Shown here: in pieces, positions 1 through 7,552 of the stretch
How the letters are laid out: every line of letters begins with the position of its first letter
Position numbering within the stretch: the stretch's first letter is position 1
Source of the DNA: Opitutaceae bacterium
Lineage (GTDB): Bacteria; Verrucomicrobiota; Verrucomicrobiia; Opitutales; Opitutaceae
Reading direction: 5' to 3'
Assembly: GCA_014879845.1 (NCBI GenBank)
Contig: JACSRI010000104.1
Location: 1-50,986 of the forward strand
DNA length: 50,986 nucleotides
The notes under the pieces: model-generated
The model's input: the letters and a program-made list of their open reading frames with translations, nothing else
Told to the model about the DNA's origin: nothing
The model's database searches: none
Program-made: the position numbers and the translations under genes

Positions 1-1
1 C

Positions 2-1492
2 CTGCAGCGCGAGCAGATCGCGATCCTCAAGGCCTTCGGCTTCACCAACCGCCAGATCGTCGTCCACTACCTGAAGTTCGCCTTCGTCATGGTTTTCGCC
101 GGCCTCGCCCTCGGGCTGCTCGGCGGCATCGCGCTCGGCAAGAAGCTCGTGGTGATGTACACGCTCTTCTTCCGGTTTCCCGAGCTGGCCTTCCGGCTCG
201 ACGCGCATGCCGTGGTGATCGCGCTCGCCGTCGGCCTCGGCGCCATGACGGCCGGCGTGTTCGGCGCCGTGCGTAAGGCCGCGCGCCTGCCGCCCGCCGA
301 GGCGATGCGGCCGGAGCCGCCCGCGAACTTCCGCCCCGCCGCGATCGAGCGCACGGGCATCGCGCACCTGTTCTCGCACTCGTTCCGCATCAGCGTGCGC
401 AACCTCGAGCGGCGGCCCGTGCAGGCGGTGTTCACCGTCGCCGGACTCGCCCTCGCCACCGGGTTGCTCATCCTGCCCAAGACGTTCAAGGCCGGCATCG
501 CCGAGATCCTCGACTTCAAGTGGGACGTGGTGCAGCGCCAGGACCTCGACGTGCGCCTAATGGAACCCTCGTCGGTGCGCACGCTGCACGAACTGGAGCG
601 ACTGCCCGGCGTGCTCAGCATCGAGGCCAGCCGGATGGCGTCGGTGCGCATCCACTACGGCGGCGTTTCGCGCCAGATCGGCCTGCGCAGCCTGATCGAC
701 GGCGGGATCCACGCCCGCGCCGTCGATGCGGCCGGCCACGAGCTGCCGCCGCCGTCCGACGGGTTGATCGTCTCGGCCAAGCTGGCCGACGTGCTCGGCG
801 CCAGGGTCGGCGACACGCTCGTGGTCGAGGCCCTCGAGGGCAAGCGCCCGGTCCGCACCGTGCCCCTGGTCGCGCTCGCGGAGGATTTCACCGGCATCGC
901 GGCCTACATGGAGATCCATGCGATCAACCGCTTCCTCGGCGAGGGCGACGTCATCACCGGCGCCAGCATCACGCTCGACGCGGCCCGGCGCGCGGAGTTT
1001 CTCGCCGCCCTCAAGGACATCCCGCGCATCAGCACGATCGCGATCAAGGAGTCGATGCGGAAGAGTTTTCGCGAGACGACGGCGCAAAGCATGGGCCTGA
1101 TCCAGACCATCTATCTCACGTTTTCGGTCATCGTGGCCTTCGGGGTGATCTACAACAATGCCCGCATCTCGCTGGCCGAGCGTGCGCGCGAGCTGGCGAC
1201 GCTGCGTGTCGTCGGCATGACGCAGGCGGAGGTCGGCGCCGTCATCGTCATCGAGCTGCTCATTCTCGCGATCCTCGCCGTCCCGCTCGGCCTCGCGCTC
1301 GGCACCGGGCTGGCCACGCTCATCATCTCCTCGGTCAACACCGAGACTGTCCGCCTGCCGCTGGTGTTCACGAGCCACACCTACTCGTTCGCGATCATGA
1401 TCGTCGCGATCGCCTCCACCCTTTCCGCCCTCGTCGTGCTGCGCAAACTCCGCCAGCTCGACCTCATCGCCGCGCTCAAGGCGCCGGAGTGA
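2..1492 (+). CDS. ABC transporter permease, FtsX/MacB type (5' truncated)
   Basis: This is the C-terminal part of an inner-membrane permease; the gene begins before the window, and the reading frame is open from base 2. The visible 496 residues start inside a cytoplasmic FtsX signature (REQIAILKAFGFTNRQIV, residues 4-21). Membrane segments follow near residues 28-55 and 70-90, then a second unit (helix near 140-160), a periplasmic domain of about 200 residues, and a final FtsX core near 365-435 containing ERARELATLRVVGMT. The duplicated-FtsX layout is that of large permeases that remodel or export lipophilic substrates with a separate ATPase, which must lie upstream. The next gene encodes a HlyD-type adaptor, so the pair probably forms an efflux complex. 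Substrate unknown; family assignment secure. Confidence 0.9.
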   Translation: MQREQIAILKAFGFTNRQIVVHYLKFAFVMVFAGLALGLLGGIALGKKLVVMYTLFFRFPELAFRLDAHAVVIALAVGLGAMTAGVFGAVRKAARLPPAEAMRPEPPANFRPAAIERTGIAHLFSHSFRISVRNLERRPVQAVFTVAGLALATGLLILPKTFKAGIAEILDFKWDVVQRQDLDVRLMEPSSVRTLHELERLPGVLSIEASRMASVRIHYGGVSRQIGLRSLIDGGIHARAVDAAGHELPPPSDGLIVSAKLADVLGARVGDTLVVEALEGKRPVRTVPLVALAEDFTGIAAYMEIHAINRFLGEGDVITGASITLDAARRAEFLAALKDIPRISTIAIKESMRKSFRETTAQSMGLIQTIYLTFSVIVAFGVIYNNARISLAERARELATLRVVGMTQAEVGAVIVIELLILAILAVPLGLALGTGLATLIISSVNTETVRLPLVFTSHTYSFAIMIVAIASTLSALVVLRKLRQLDLIAALKAPE

Positions 1493-1508
1493 AGGCGCCA
1501 ATCCATCG

Positions 1509-1539
1509 TGAACCACAGAGGACACAGAGCACACAGAGG
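1509..1539 (+). repeat. Interspersed CCACAGAGGACACAGAG-type repeat, left arm
   Basis: The stretch reads TGAACCACAGAGGACACAG and continues with a further CACAGAGG unit. An inverted copy sits at 1711-1742, about 170 bases downstream, so the two could pair as a long imperfect stem. Translation in several frames gives His/Arg/Glu-rich junk (NHRGHRAHRG), the usual sign of this repeat class rather than of a gene. It lies in the 264-base gap between two genes of the efflux operon. Confidence 0.75.
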
Positions 1540-1710
1540 CTCGAACCGAGGTCGCCGAAAGGGAGCGCGAGGCCCCGCCATCGTTCGCGCACCTGCATGT
1601 GCCTCGTTGCCGTCCCCCCACTCGCCGTGGGAGCGCACGGCAGCCATTGCACGTCAGCACTCTGCAGTCCCGTTCGTTCACTCGATACGACTATCGGTCC
1701 GCTCCCGCCT

Positions 1711-1742
1711 TTCTCTGTGTTCTCTGCGCTCTCTGTGGTTCA
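1711..1742 (-). repeat. Interspersed CCACAGAG-type repeat, right arm (inverted)
   Basis: On the minus strand this reads TGAACCACAGAGAGCGCAGA and continues to ACACAGAGAA, matching the arm at 1509-1539 at most positions. It ends 14 bases before the adaptor start codon at 1757, so the hairpin could affect readthrough from the upstream permease gene or translation of the adaptor. Between the arms (1540-1710) I see no gene. Confidence 0.75.
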
Positions 1743-1756
1743 ACCTCTGACATTCC

Positions 1757-2953
1757 ATGCCGTCTCCTTCGCGTAAGAAACGCCGTCGTTGGATTCCCTG
1801 GACGCTTGGCCTCGCGCTGATCGTCGCCCTTGGACTCGGGCTGCGCCCGAGTCCGGCGCGCGTCGAAGTGGCGCGCGTGACCACCGGTCCCCTGCAGGCG
1901 ACCGTGAGCGAGGAGGGCAAGACACGCATCCGCCAGCGCTACGTCATCTCCTCGCCGGTCAACGGCCAGCTGCGCCGCGTGCCGTTCAAGCCCGGCGCCG
2001 AGATCACCGCTGGCGCGATCCTCGCCGTGATCGAGCCGATGGCCGCCTCGCCGCTCGACGCCCGCAGCCGCGCCCTCGCCGAGGCCCGGCGCGACGCCGC
2101 GGCCGCCGCCCTCGACAAGGCCCGCGCCGCCTATCAACTCGCCGTCACCGAGCGCACGCGCGTGGAGAACATGCAGCGCGAGGGCACGGTTTCACCCCAG
2201 GACCTGGATACGGCTCGCCTGCGCGAAACCAATGCCGCCCGCGACGTCGTCAACGCCGAGGGCACGCTGCGCAGCGCCGAGGCGGAACTCCACGTCGCCG
2301 CATCGACGGCTTCGGAAAGCCCGTCGTCCGACGGACCCGCAGCCCCACAGGCTCCGCTCGCTCTCACCGCGCCCGTTGCCGGCCGTGTCCTGCGCGTCTT
2401 TCAGGAGAGTGAGCGTCCGGTCGCCGCTGGCACACCCATCCTCGAAGTCGGCGATCCGACCGACCTCGAGGTCGTCGTCGAGCTCCTCTCCCGCGACGGC
2501 GCCGCCCTCGCCCCGGGCGCCAAGGTCCTCTTCGAACAATGGGGCGGCGACAAACCGCTCGAAGGCCGCGTGCGTCTGGTCGAGCCCGCGGCGTTCACCA
2601 AGATCTCCGCCCTCGGCGTGGAGGAGCAACGCGTCTACGTCGTCGCCGACATCACCACCCCGCTGGCCGAGCGCGCCAGCCTCGGCGACAACTTCCGCGT
2701 CGAGGCCCGTGTGGTCGTGTGGGAGACCGAGCGCACGCTCAAGGTCCCGACCTCCGGCCTCTTCCGCCAGGGTTCGTCCTGGGCCGCCCTCGTCCTGCGC
2801 GACGGCCGCGCCGAACTCGTCCCCGTCGAAGCCGGCCGCTCCAGCGGCACGGAAATGCAGGTCCTCTCCGGCCTCGCCGAAGGCGACGAAGTCATCCTCT
2901 ACCCCGGCGACCGCATTAAGCCCGGCCAGCGCGTGCAGCGGATGGATGTGTGA
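1757..2953 (+). CDS. Efflux periplasmic adaptor (HlyD/MFP family)
   Basis: A 398-residue membrane-fusion protein that would bridge an inner-membrane transporter to the outer membrane. It has a basic N-terminus and one membrane anchor at about residues 12-29 (WIPWTLGLALIVALGLGL). A first lipoyl half-motif lies near 60-92 (SPVNGQLRRVPFKPGAEI), an Ala/Arg/Glu-rich alpha-hairpin near 100-190, and the second lipoyl half near 205-235 (LTAPVAGRVLRVFQESERPV). Beta-barrel and membrane-proximal domains follow (VPTSGLFRQGSSWAALVLRDG). Length and domain order are typical. It follows the FtsX permease after a 264-base gap filled by an inverted repeat. Anchor and spacing fit an ABC-linked adaptor rather than a lipoprotein RND adaptor, since there is no lipobox Cys. 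Confidence 0.92.
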   Translation: MPSPSRKKRRRWIPWTLGLALIVALGLGLRPSPARVEVARVTTGPLQATVSEEGKTRIRQRYVISSPVNGQLRRVPFKPGAEITAGAILAVIEPMAASPLDARSRALAEARRDAAAAALDKARAAYQLAVTERTRVENMQREGTVSPQDLDTARLRETNAARDVVNAEGTLRSAEAELHVAASTASESPSSDGPAAPQAPLALTAPVAGRVLRVFQESERPVAAGTPILEVGDPTDLEVVVELLSRDGAALAPGAKVLFEQWGGDKPLEGRVRLVEPAAFTKISALGVEEQRVYVVADITTPLAERASLGDNFRVEARVVVWETERTLKVPTSGLFRQGSSWAALVLRDGRAELVPVEAGRSSGTEMQVLSGLAEGDEVILYPGDRIKPGQRVQRMDV

Positions 2954-2965
2954 ATCCCGAGGGAT

Positions 2966-3016
2966 ACGTGGGGCACAGAGGTCACGGAGGATCGTGCCGA
3001 GGTCACAGAGGGCTGT
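2966..3016 (+). repeat. Degenerate CACAGAGG-type repeat
   Basis: GGCACAGAGGTCACGGAGG followed by GAGGTCACAGAGGG resembles a decayed copy of the element at 1509-1539. It lies in the 238-base gap between the efflux adaptor and the first polysaccharide gene. The rest of that gap (3017-3191) shows no gene or clear hairpin. The resemblance could be chance, so confidence is modest. Confidence 0.4.
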
Positions 3017-3191
3017 AGAACGTTCGGCAGCTTCACAGCATCACCTCGTGGGTGAGTCAACGAAGGCGCGATCAGCCGACCGGTATCTGCGCTCCGGCGT
3101 TGATGAACGACCGGCACATGTTCGGACGTGACGCCCGCGCCAGCACCGCGCATGTCATTCGGTTCACCCTGGCTCACTGCTCCCTGAACCC

Positions 3192-4280
3192 ATGATCAAA
3201 GTTTTCGTTTCCGGCTGCTACGACATCCTGCACGCCGGCCACGTACAGTTTTTCCGCGAAGCGCAGGCGCTGGGCGACCACCTCACCGTGAGCTTCGCCT
3301 CGGCCGAAGTGCTTTGGCTGCACAAGCAGCGTCGCAGCTCGATCCCCGACGATCACAAACGCGCCCTCATCGCCGCGATGCGCATGGTCGACGACGTCGT
3401 GATCGGCCGTGGCATGGAGGAAGGCATCGACTTCCGAGAGGACTTTCTGCGCATCCGTCCGCAGATTCTCGCCGTAACCGAGGATGACAAATACGCGCCG
3501 CTCAAGCGCGCCCTCTGCGCTGAAGTGGACGCGAAATACGTGGTGCTGCCAAAAACGCCGCCGGAGTTTTCGCCGATCTCGACGACCGAAATCGTTCGTT
3601 GGATACGCGCACCGCGCGAGGCGCCGCTGCGGGTGGATTTCGCGGGCGGCTGGCTCGACGTGCCGCGTTTTGCCCGTCCCGACGGCTACATCGTCAACTG
3701 CGCGATCTCGCCCACCGTTTCGCTCCGATCCTGGGGCTACGAGCGCAACGCCGGTCTCGGTGGAAGCGGCGCCTGGGCCCTCCTCAACGGTCGCGACGGC
3801 GTCGGCTCCGAGCTCGACCTCGGCGTTGGCTGGCAGGATCCCGCCGTGATCACCGAGGGCGGCCTCTGCGTCTGGCGCAGCGGTGCCCGCCCCGCCCTCG
3901 ATCTCAAAACCGACGGAGCGATCCTGCAGGGACGGATGGCGCTCTATTGGTCGGGCCGTCCGCATTGCACGCCCGACCTCGCGGGAGCCCCTCGCGACTA
4001 CGATGCCATCGCCCGAGCTGGCGCTGTTGCCCGCGACGCTGTCTGGAGACAGGACCTCCGAGCACTCGGCGAAGCGATCACGATGTCCTACGCCGTTCAG
4101 CGCGCCGAAGGCATGGATGCGCTCCCGGAGGACATTCCCGGCGCGCTGGCGTGGAAGTATTGTGGCGGCGGCTTCGGGGGTTACGCCGTTTACCTCTTCG
4201 CCAACGATGCAGCGCGCGACGCAGCAAGTTCGCGTGAGGGATTCCGACCGATCGAGCCTTTTGTCGGACATCCCGTGTAG
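3192..4280 (+). CDS. Nucleotidyltransferase-GHMP kinase fusion (sugar activation)
   Basis: The 362-residue protein joins two catalytic folds. Residues 1-135 are a cytidylyltransferase-like nucleotide transferase with [10 protein letters not shown] (the HxGH motif at residues 14-17) and the late ISTTEI motif near 130. From about residue 141 a GHMP-kinase-like domain follows: [17 protein letters not shown] (family motif 1), AGLGGSGAW (the phosphate-binding Gly/Ser loop, near 187-195), GWQDPAV, and a C-terminal [12 protein letters not shown] (motif 3). The GHMP part is about 220 residues, well short of the usual 320-350, so internal segments are missing. I infer a kinase plus nucleotidyltransferase pair that activates a sugar through its 1-phosphate. 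HldE does the same with a PfkB kinase at the N-terminus, the opposite order. Its neighbours gmd and fcl suggest fucose or heptose, but the substrate is not shown by the sequence. Confidence 0.8.
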   Translation: MIKVFVSGCYDILHAGHVQFFREAQALGDHLTVSFASAEVLWLHKQRRSSIPDDHKRALIAAMRMVDDVVIGRGMEEGIDFREDFLRIRPQILAVTEDDKYAPLKRALCAEVDAKYVVLPKTPPEFSPISTTEIVRWIRAPREAPLRVDFAGGWLDVPRFARPDGYIVNCAISPTVSLRSWGYERNAGLGGSGAWALLNGRDGVGSELDLGVGWQDPAVITEGGLCVWRSGARPALDLKTDGAILQGRMALYWSGRPHCTPDLAGAPRDYDAIARAGAVARDAVWRQDLRALGEAITMSYAVQRAEGMDALPEDIPGALAWKYCGGGFGGYAVYLFANDAARDAASSREGFRPIEPFVGHPV

Positions 4281-4353
4281 GCCGACGAGCTGCCGGCGAA
4301 TTTCACCTACTTTCAGCTTGGCGGAACCTTCCGCGTGGGAGGTAGTTGCCCGA

Positions 4354-5385
4354 ATGAAACGAGCCCTCATCACTGGCATCACAGGCCAGGACGGATCCTA
4401 CCTTGCCGAACTGCTGTTGGCCAAGGGCTACGAGGTGCACGGCATCATCCGCCGCGCCTCGACCTTCAATACCAGTCGCATCGATCACCTCTACCGCGAC
4501 CCGCACGTGAACGGTGTGCGCCTGTTCCTGCACTACGGCGACCTCGCCGACTCCGTGCAGATGGTGAAACTGCTCTACAAGCTCCAGCCCGACGAGATCT
4601 ACAACCTCGGCGCGCAGAGCCACGTGCGCGTTTCGTTCGATGTGCCCGAATACACCGGTGACGTCACCGGCCTCGGCGCGATCCGCATCCTTGAGGCGAT
4701 TCGCGAGGCGGGCCTCGTTGAGAAGGTGCGGTACTACCAGGCCTCGTCGTCGGAGATGTTCGGCAAGGTTCAGGAGGTCCCGCAGACGGAGAAGACACCG
4801 TTCTGGCCGCGGTCGCCATATGGATGCGCCAAGGTCTTCGCCCACTGGCTCACAGTCAACTACCGCGAATCCTACGGCATGCATGCGAGCAACGGCATCC
4901 TCTTCAACCATGAGAGCGAGCGCCGCGGCGAGACCTTCGTCACGCGCAAGATCACCCGCGCCGCCACCCGCATCGCCGTCGGACTCCAGAAGGAACTCTA
5001 CCTCGGCAATCTCGACGCCCGCCGCGATTGGGGCTACGCCAAGGAATATGTCGAGATGATGTGGCTGATGCTCCAGCAGGACAAACCCGACGACTACGTC
5101 GTGGCGACGAACGAGACGCACACGATTCGCGAGTTTTGTCAGGAAACGTTCGGCCGGCTCGGAATGGATTGGGAAAAGTATGTTCGCTACGACGCACGCT
5201 ACGAGCGTCCCGCAGAGGTTGACCTGCTCATCGGCGATCCCGCCAAAGCCAAACGCCAGCTCGGCTGGGAGCCCAAGGTGCGCTTCAAGGAACTAGTCAA
5301 GATCATGGTCGACCACGACCTAGAACTCGCCAAGCACGAGAAGGCCGTGGCCGCGCTCAAGACGCCGTTCGCGCCGATCGGATGA
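4354..5385 (+). CDS. gmd: GDP-mannose 4,6-dehydratase
   Basis: Converts GDP-D-mannose to GDP-4-keto-6-deoxy-D-mannose in the cytoplasm, the first step to GDP-L-fucose, GDP-rhamnose or GDP-perosamine. The 343-residue protein opens with the NAD(P) loop [16 protein letters not shown] and has the family-specific [15 protein letters not shown] segment. The catalytic region is SSSEMFG with [10 protein letters not shown] (YxxxK), followed by [15 protein letters not shown] and [15 protein letters not shown]. The frame is open further upstream, but the ATG at 4354 is chosen because it begins the Rossmann strand directly and has GGGAGG about ten bases before it. fcl follows after a 193-base gap, so GDP-L-fucose is the likely product of the pair. 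Confidence 0.97.
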   Translation: MKRALITGITGQDGSYLAELLLAKGYEVHGIIRRASTFNTSRIDHLYRDPHVNGVRLFLHYGDLADSVQMVKLLYKLQPDEIYNLGAQSHVRVSFDVPEYTGDVTGLGAIRILEAIREAGLVEKVRYYQASSSEMFGKVQEVPQTEKTPFWPRSPYGCAKVFAHWLTVNYRESYGMHASNGILFNHESERRGETFVTRKITRAATRIAVGLQKELYLGNLDARRDWGYAKEYVEMMWLMLQQDKPDDYVVATNETHTIREFCQETFGRLGMDWEKYVRYDARYERPAEVDLLIGDPAKAKRQLGWEPKVRFKELVKIMVDHDLELAKHEKAVAALKTPFAPIG

Positions 5386-5390
5386 AGACG

Positions 5391-5482
5391 GGCAGGCAGG
5401 GGCCAGCTGACCGGGATCGGATTTCGAAGCACGAGATAGCCTGCGGCCAGCGCCATCTTAGCGGGTCAGCCTCCGGCCTGCC
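5391..5482. repeat. Imperfect inverted repeat in gmd-fcl gap
   Basis: GGCAGGCAGGGGCCAGCTGA (plus CC, 5391-5412) is nearly the reverse complement of GGTCAGCCTCCGGCCTGCC (5464-5482), leaving a loop of about 50 bases. It starts just after the gmd stop. There is no T-tract, so it is not a canonical intrinsic terminator; a folded repeat or attenuator is possible. The remaining bases up to fcl (5483-5578) hold CTCCGATCTCCCATCTCCC just before the start codon but no gene. Confidence 0.4.
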
Positions 5483-5578
5483 CCACTCCGCCGCATACGT
5501 TTTGCGGCCCTGACAATCCATGGTGCCTTACCGCTTCGTGAGCCAATCTTCCAACTCCGATCTCCCATCTCCCCCGCC

Positions 5579-6529
5579 ATGAGTCCCGACTCCAAGATCT
5601 TCATCGCCGGCTCCCGAGGCATGGTCGGTTCAGCCATCGTCCGCCGCCTGCGTGCTGGTGGCTTTTCCAACCTACTTACGCCGACGAGCGCCGAGCTCGA
5701 TCTTCGCAACCAAGCCGCCACACACGCCTGGCTCGCTGCCAATAAGCCCGATGTCGTCATCGTCGCGGCTGCGAAAGTGGGCGGCATCCACGCCAACAAC
5801 ACCTATCCCGCGGAGTTCATCGCCGAGAACCTGGCGATTGCTCTCAACTGCATCGATGGCTCCCACCGAGCCGGTGTCCCTCGCCTGCTCTTCCTCGGCA
5901 GCTCGTGCATCTACCCGAAGCACGCGCCGCAGCCGATGACGGAAGACTGCCTGCTCACCGGCCCCCTCGAGCCGACGAACGAAGCCTACGCCATCGCCAA
6001 GATCGCCGGGCTAAAGCTCTGTCAGTATTATCGGAAGCAATACGGCGTCCTCTACCACTCGCTCATGCCGACCAACCTCTACGGCCCGGGCGACAACTAC
6101 CACCCGAAGAATTCCCACGTCCTGCCCGCGCTCATCCGCCGATTCCACGAAGCCAAAGAGACCGGCGCGCCCGAAGTCGTTGTCTGGGGTACCGGCACGC
6201 CCCGGCGCGAGTTCCTCCACGTCGACGACCTCGCGGACGCGACCCACTTTCTGCTCAGCCTCGAAAGTCCACCCGACTGGATCAACGTCGGCACCGGTAC
6301 CGACGTGACCATCCGCGAACTCGCCGAGGTGTTCATGCACGCGGTGGGCTACACCGGTCGCCTCACCTTCGACACGACCAAACCCGACGGCACCCCTCGC
6401 AAGCTCATGGACGTCTCGCGCCTAACTGCGCTGGGATGGCACGCGAGAATTTCGCTTGAGGAAGGCGTGCGCCAGACCTACGCGGCGTTTCTCGGGGAAT
6501 TGCGCAGCGGTCGTCTCCGCGCAGTTTGA
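5579..6529 (+). CDS. fcl: GDP-L-fucose synthase (GMER)
   Basis: The bifunctional 3,5-epimerase/4-reductase that turns GDP-4-keto-6-deoxymannose into GDP-L-fucose, using NADPH. The 316-residue length is standard. The GxxGxxG loop is [15 protein letters not shown] (residues 9-23). The strand-4 motif is [18 protein letters not shown]. The catalytic Ser lies in [15 protein letters not shown], and the YxxxK motif in [18 protein letters not shown]. Substrate-binding signatures [15 protein letters not shown] and [18 protein letters not shown] are intact. It acts directly after Gmd, so this end of the locus supplies an activated L-fucose precursor. Confidence 0.97.
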   Translation: MSPDSKIFIAGSRGMVGSAIVRRLRAGGFSNLLTPTSAELDLRNQAATHAWLAANKPDVVIVAAAKVGGIHANNTYPAEFIAENLAIALNCIDGSHRAGVPRLLFLGSSCIYPKHAPQPMTEDCLLTGPLEPTNEAYAIAKIAGLKLCQYYRKQYGVLYHSLMPTNLYGPGDNYHPKNSHVLPALIRRFHEAKETGAPEVVVWGTGTPRREFLHVDDLADATHFLLSLESPPDWINVGTGTDVTIRELAEVFMHAVGYTGRLTFDTTKPDGTPRKLMDVSRLTALGWHARISLEEGVRQTYAAFLGELRSGRLRAV

Positions 6530-6685
6530 TACGATCTGCCCGATCCACTAAACAGGAGATCGCGGAGGTAACGGAAATCAAACCAGAGGCTGAATGCCCG
6601 TGAGAAACTGTCGTTCGTCGTCGGTCCTCTGACCACAGCCCGCGTCCACCGGTCTCGTGCCGCTTTTCCTTTGCACGCGCGCGGC

Positions 6686-7552
6686 ATGGGCGGTTTAACC
6701 GCCGCTTCCGTGAACCCGAACCGCCCGCATTCCTTCTTCGCGCTGCTGAATCCCGTCGTGCCAATCCGCACGCTTTGGATTCATCGCCGGCTGCTTTGGC
6801 AATTCACGCTGCGCAATCTTGAGATGCGGCATAAGGGCAGCGTCCTCGGTTTTGCTTGGGCAGTGCTGAACCCGCTCATGCTGCTCGCGCTCTATCTCTT
6901 CGTCTTCGGCTTCATCTTCGGCGGGAGTTTCCACGGCGAAAGCCGCTGGGAATACGGGCTCGGGATCTTCCTCGGTCTCTCCATCTTCCATCTCGTTGCC
7001 GAGTCGATCGCCGTCGCGCCAAGCCTTATCACGAGTAATCCCAATTTCGTGAAGAAGGTAGTCTTCCCGCTCGAAATTCTTCCGGCAGCGGCTGTCGGCG
7101 CCGCGCTGATCCACATGGCCATCGCGCTGGTTATGGTCCTCACAGGCGTGCTGATCGGCGGTCACTCCATCTCATGGTCCGCGCTCAACGTGCTGCCCAT
7201 CATCCTTCCGATCGTCCTGATCGCCCTGGGCCTCGCGTGGACGCTGTCTGCCCTCGGCGTTTTCTTCCGCGACATCAACCAACTCGTCATCGCCAGCACC
7301 ACCGGTCTGATGTTCGCCAGCGCAATCTTCTACCCTGCTTCACGCGTCATCGAAAAAGCTCCGTGGGCTTGGCCTCTGATCCGTCTGAATCCGATCATCC
7401 ACGCCGTCGAAGCAGCACGCGATGTGCTCATCTGGAATCGCCCGTTCGCCCAGACCAACATCCTTTACCTCGAACTCGCCGGCCTAGCTACCGCCGTGAT
7501 CGGCTTCGCCGCCTTTTCGCGGTGCAAACGAGCCTTCGCAGATGTGATGTGA
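6686..7552 (+). CDS. wzm: Polysaccharide/O-antigen ABC transporter permease
   Basis: The membrane half of an ABC-2 type exporter that moves a completed undecaprenyl-linked polysaccharide across the inner membrane. The family signature near the N-terminus reads FTLRNLEMRHKGSVLGFAW, followed by six hydrophobic segments including NPLMLLALYLFVFGFIFGG and LPIILPIVLIALGLAWTLSA. VFFRDINQLV and the periplasmic AIFYPASRVIE are typical of Wzm. I chose ATG 6686 (288 residues); a TTG at 6671 would add five residues. Upstream (6530-6685) I see no gene. The next gene overlaps the stop (GTGA), so the two are translationally coupled. The matching ATPase is not adjacent but at 34944-36320. Confidence 0.93.
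   Translation: MGGLTAASVNPNRPHSFFALLNPVVPIRTLWIHRRLLWQFTLRNLEMRHKGSVLGFAWAVLNPLMLLALYLFVFGFIFGGSFHGESRWEYGLGIFLGLSIFHLVAESIAVAPSLITSNPNFVKKVVFPLEILPAAAVGAALIHMAIALVMVLTGVLIGGHSISWSALNVLPIILPIVLIALGLAWTLSALGVFFRDINQLVIASTTGLMFASAIFYPASRVIEKAPWAWPLIRLNPIIHAVEAARDVLIWNRPFAQTNILYLELAGLATAVIGFAAFSRCKRAFADVM

Noticed and set aside
557-1681. Long open frame on the minus strand opposite the first permease
   Set aside because: Its translation is Arg/Asp/Glu/Gly-rich without motifs; the plus strand carries a clear FtsX permease. GC-rich DNA gives such shadows.
1508-1750. Small open frames reading NHRGHRAHRG and similar
   Set aside because: They come from the CACAGAG repeat and its surroundings, not from a conserved protein.
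3883-4353. In-frame extension upstream of gmd
   Set aside because: It overlaps the fusion gene in another frame, and Gmd conservation begins exactly at ATG 4354, which has a ribosome site.
3174-4382. 402-codon minus-strand frame opposite the nucleotidyltransferase-kinase gene
   Set aside because: No recognisable motif, while the plus strand has HxGH and GHMP motifs.
5386-5578. Possible intrinsic terminator after gmd
   Set aside because: The inverted repeat has a loop of about 50 bases and no T-tract, so it was listed only as a repeat.
6530-6685. JUMPstart/ops element upstream of the polysaccharide genes
   Set aside because: No GGCGGTAG core found here or before 3192.
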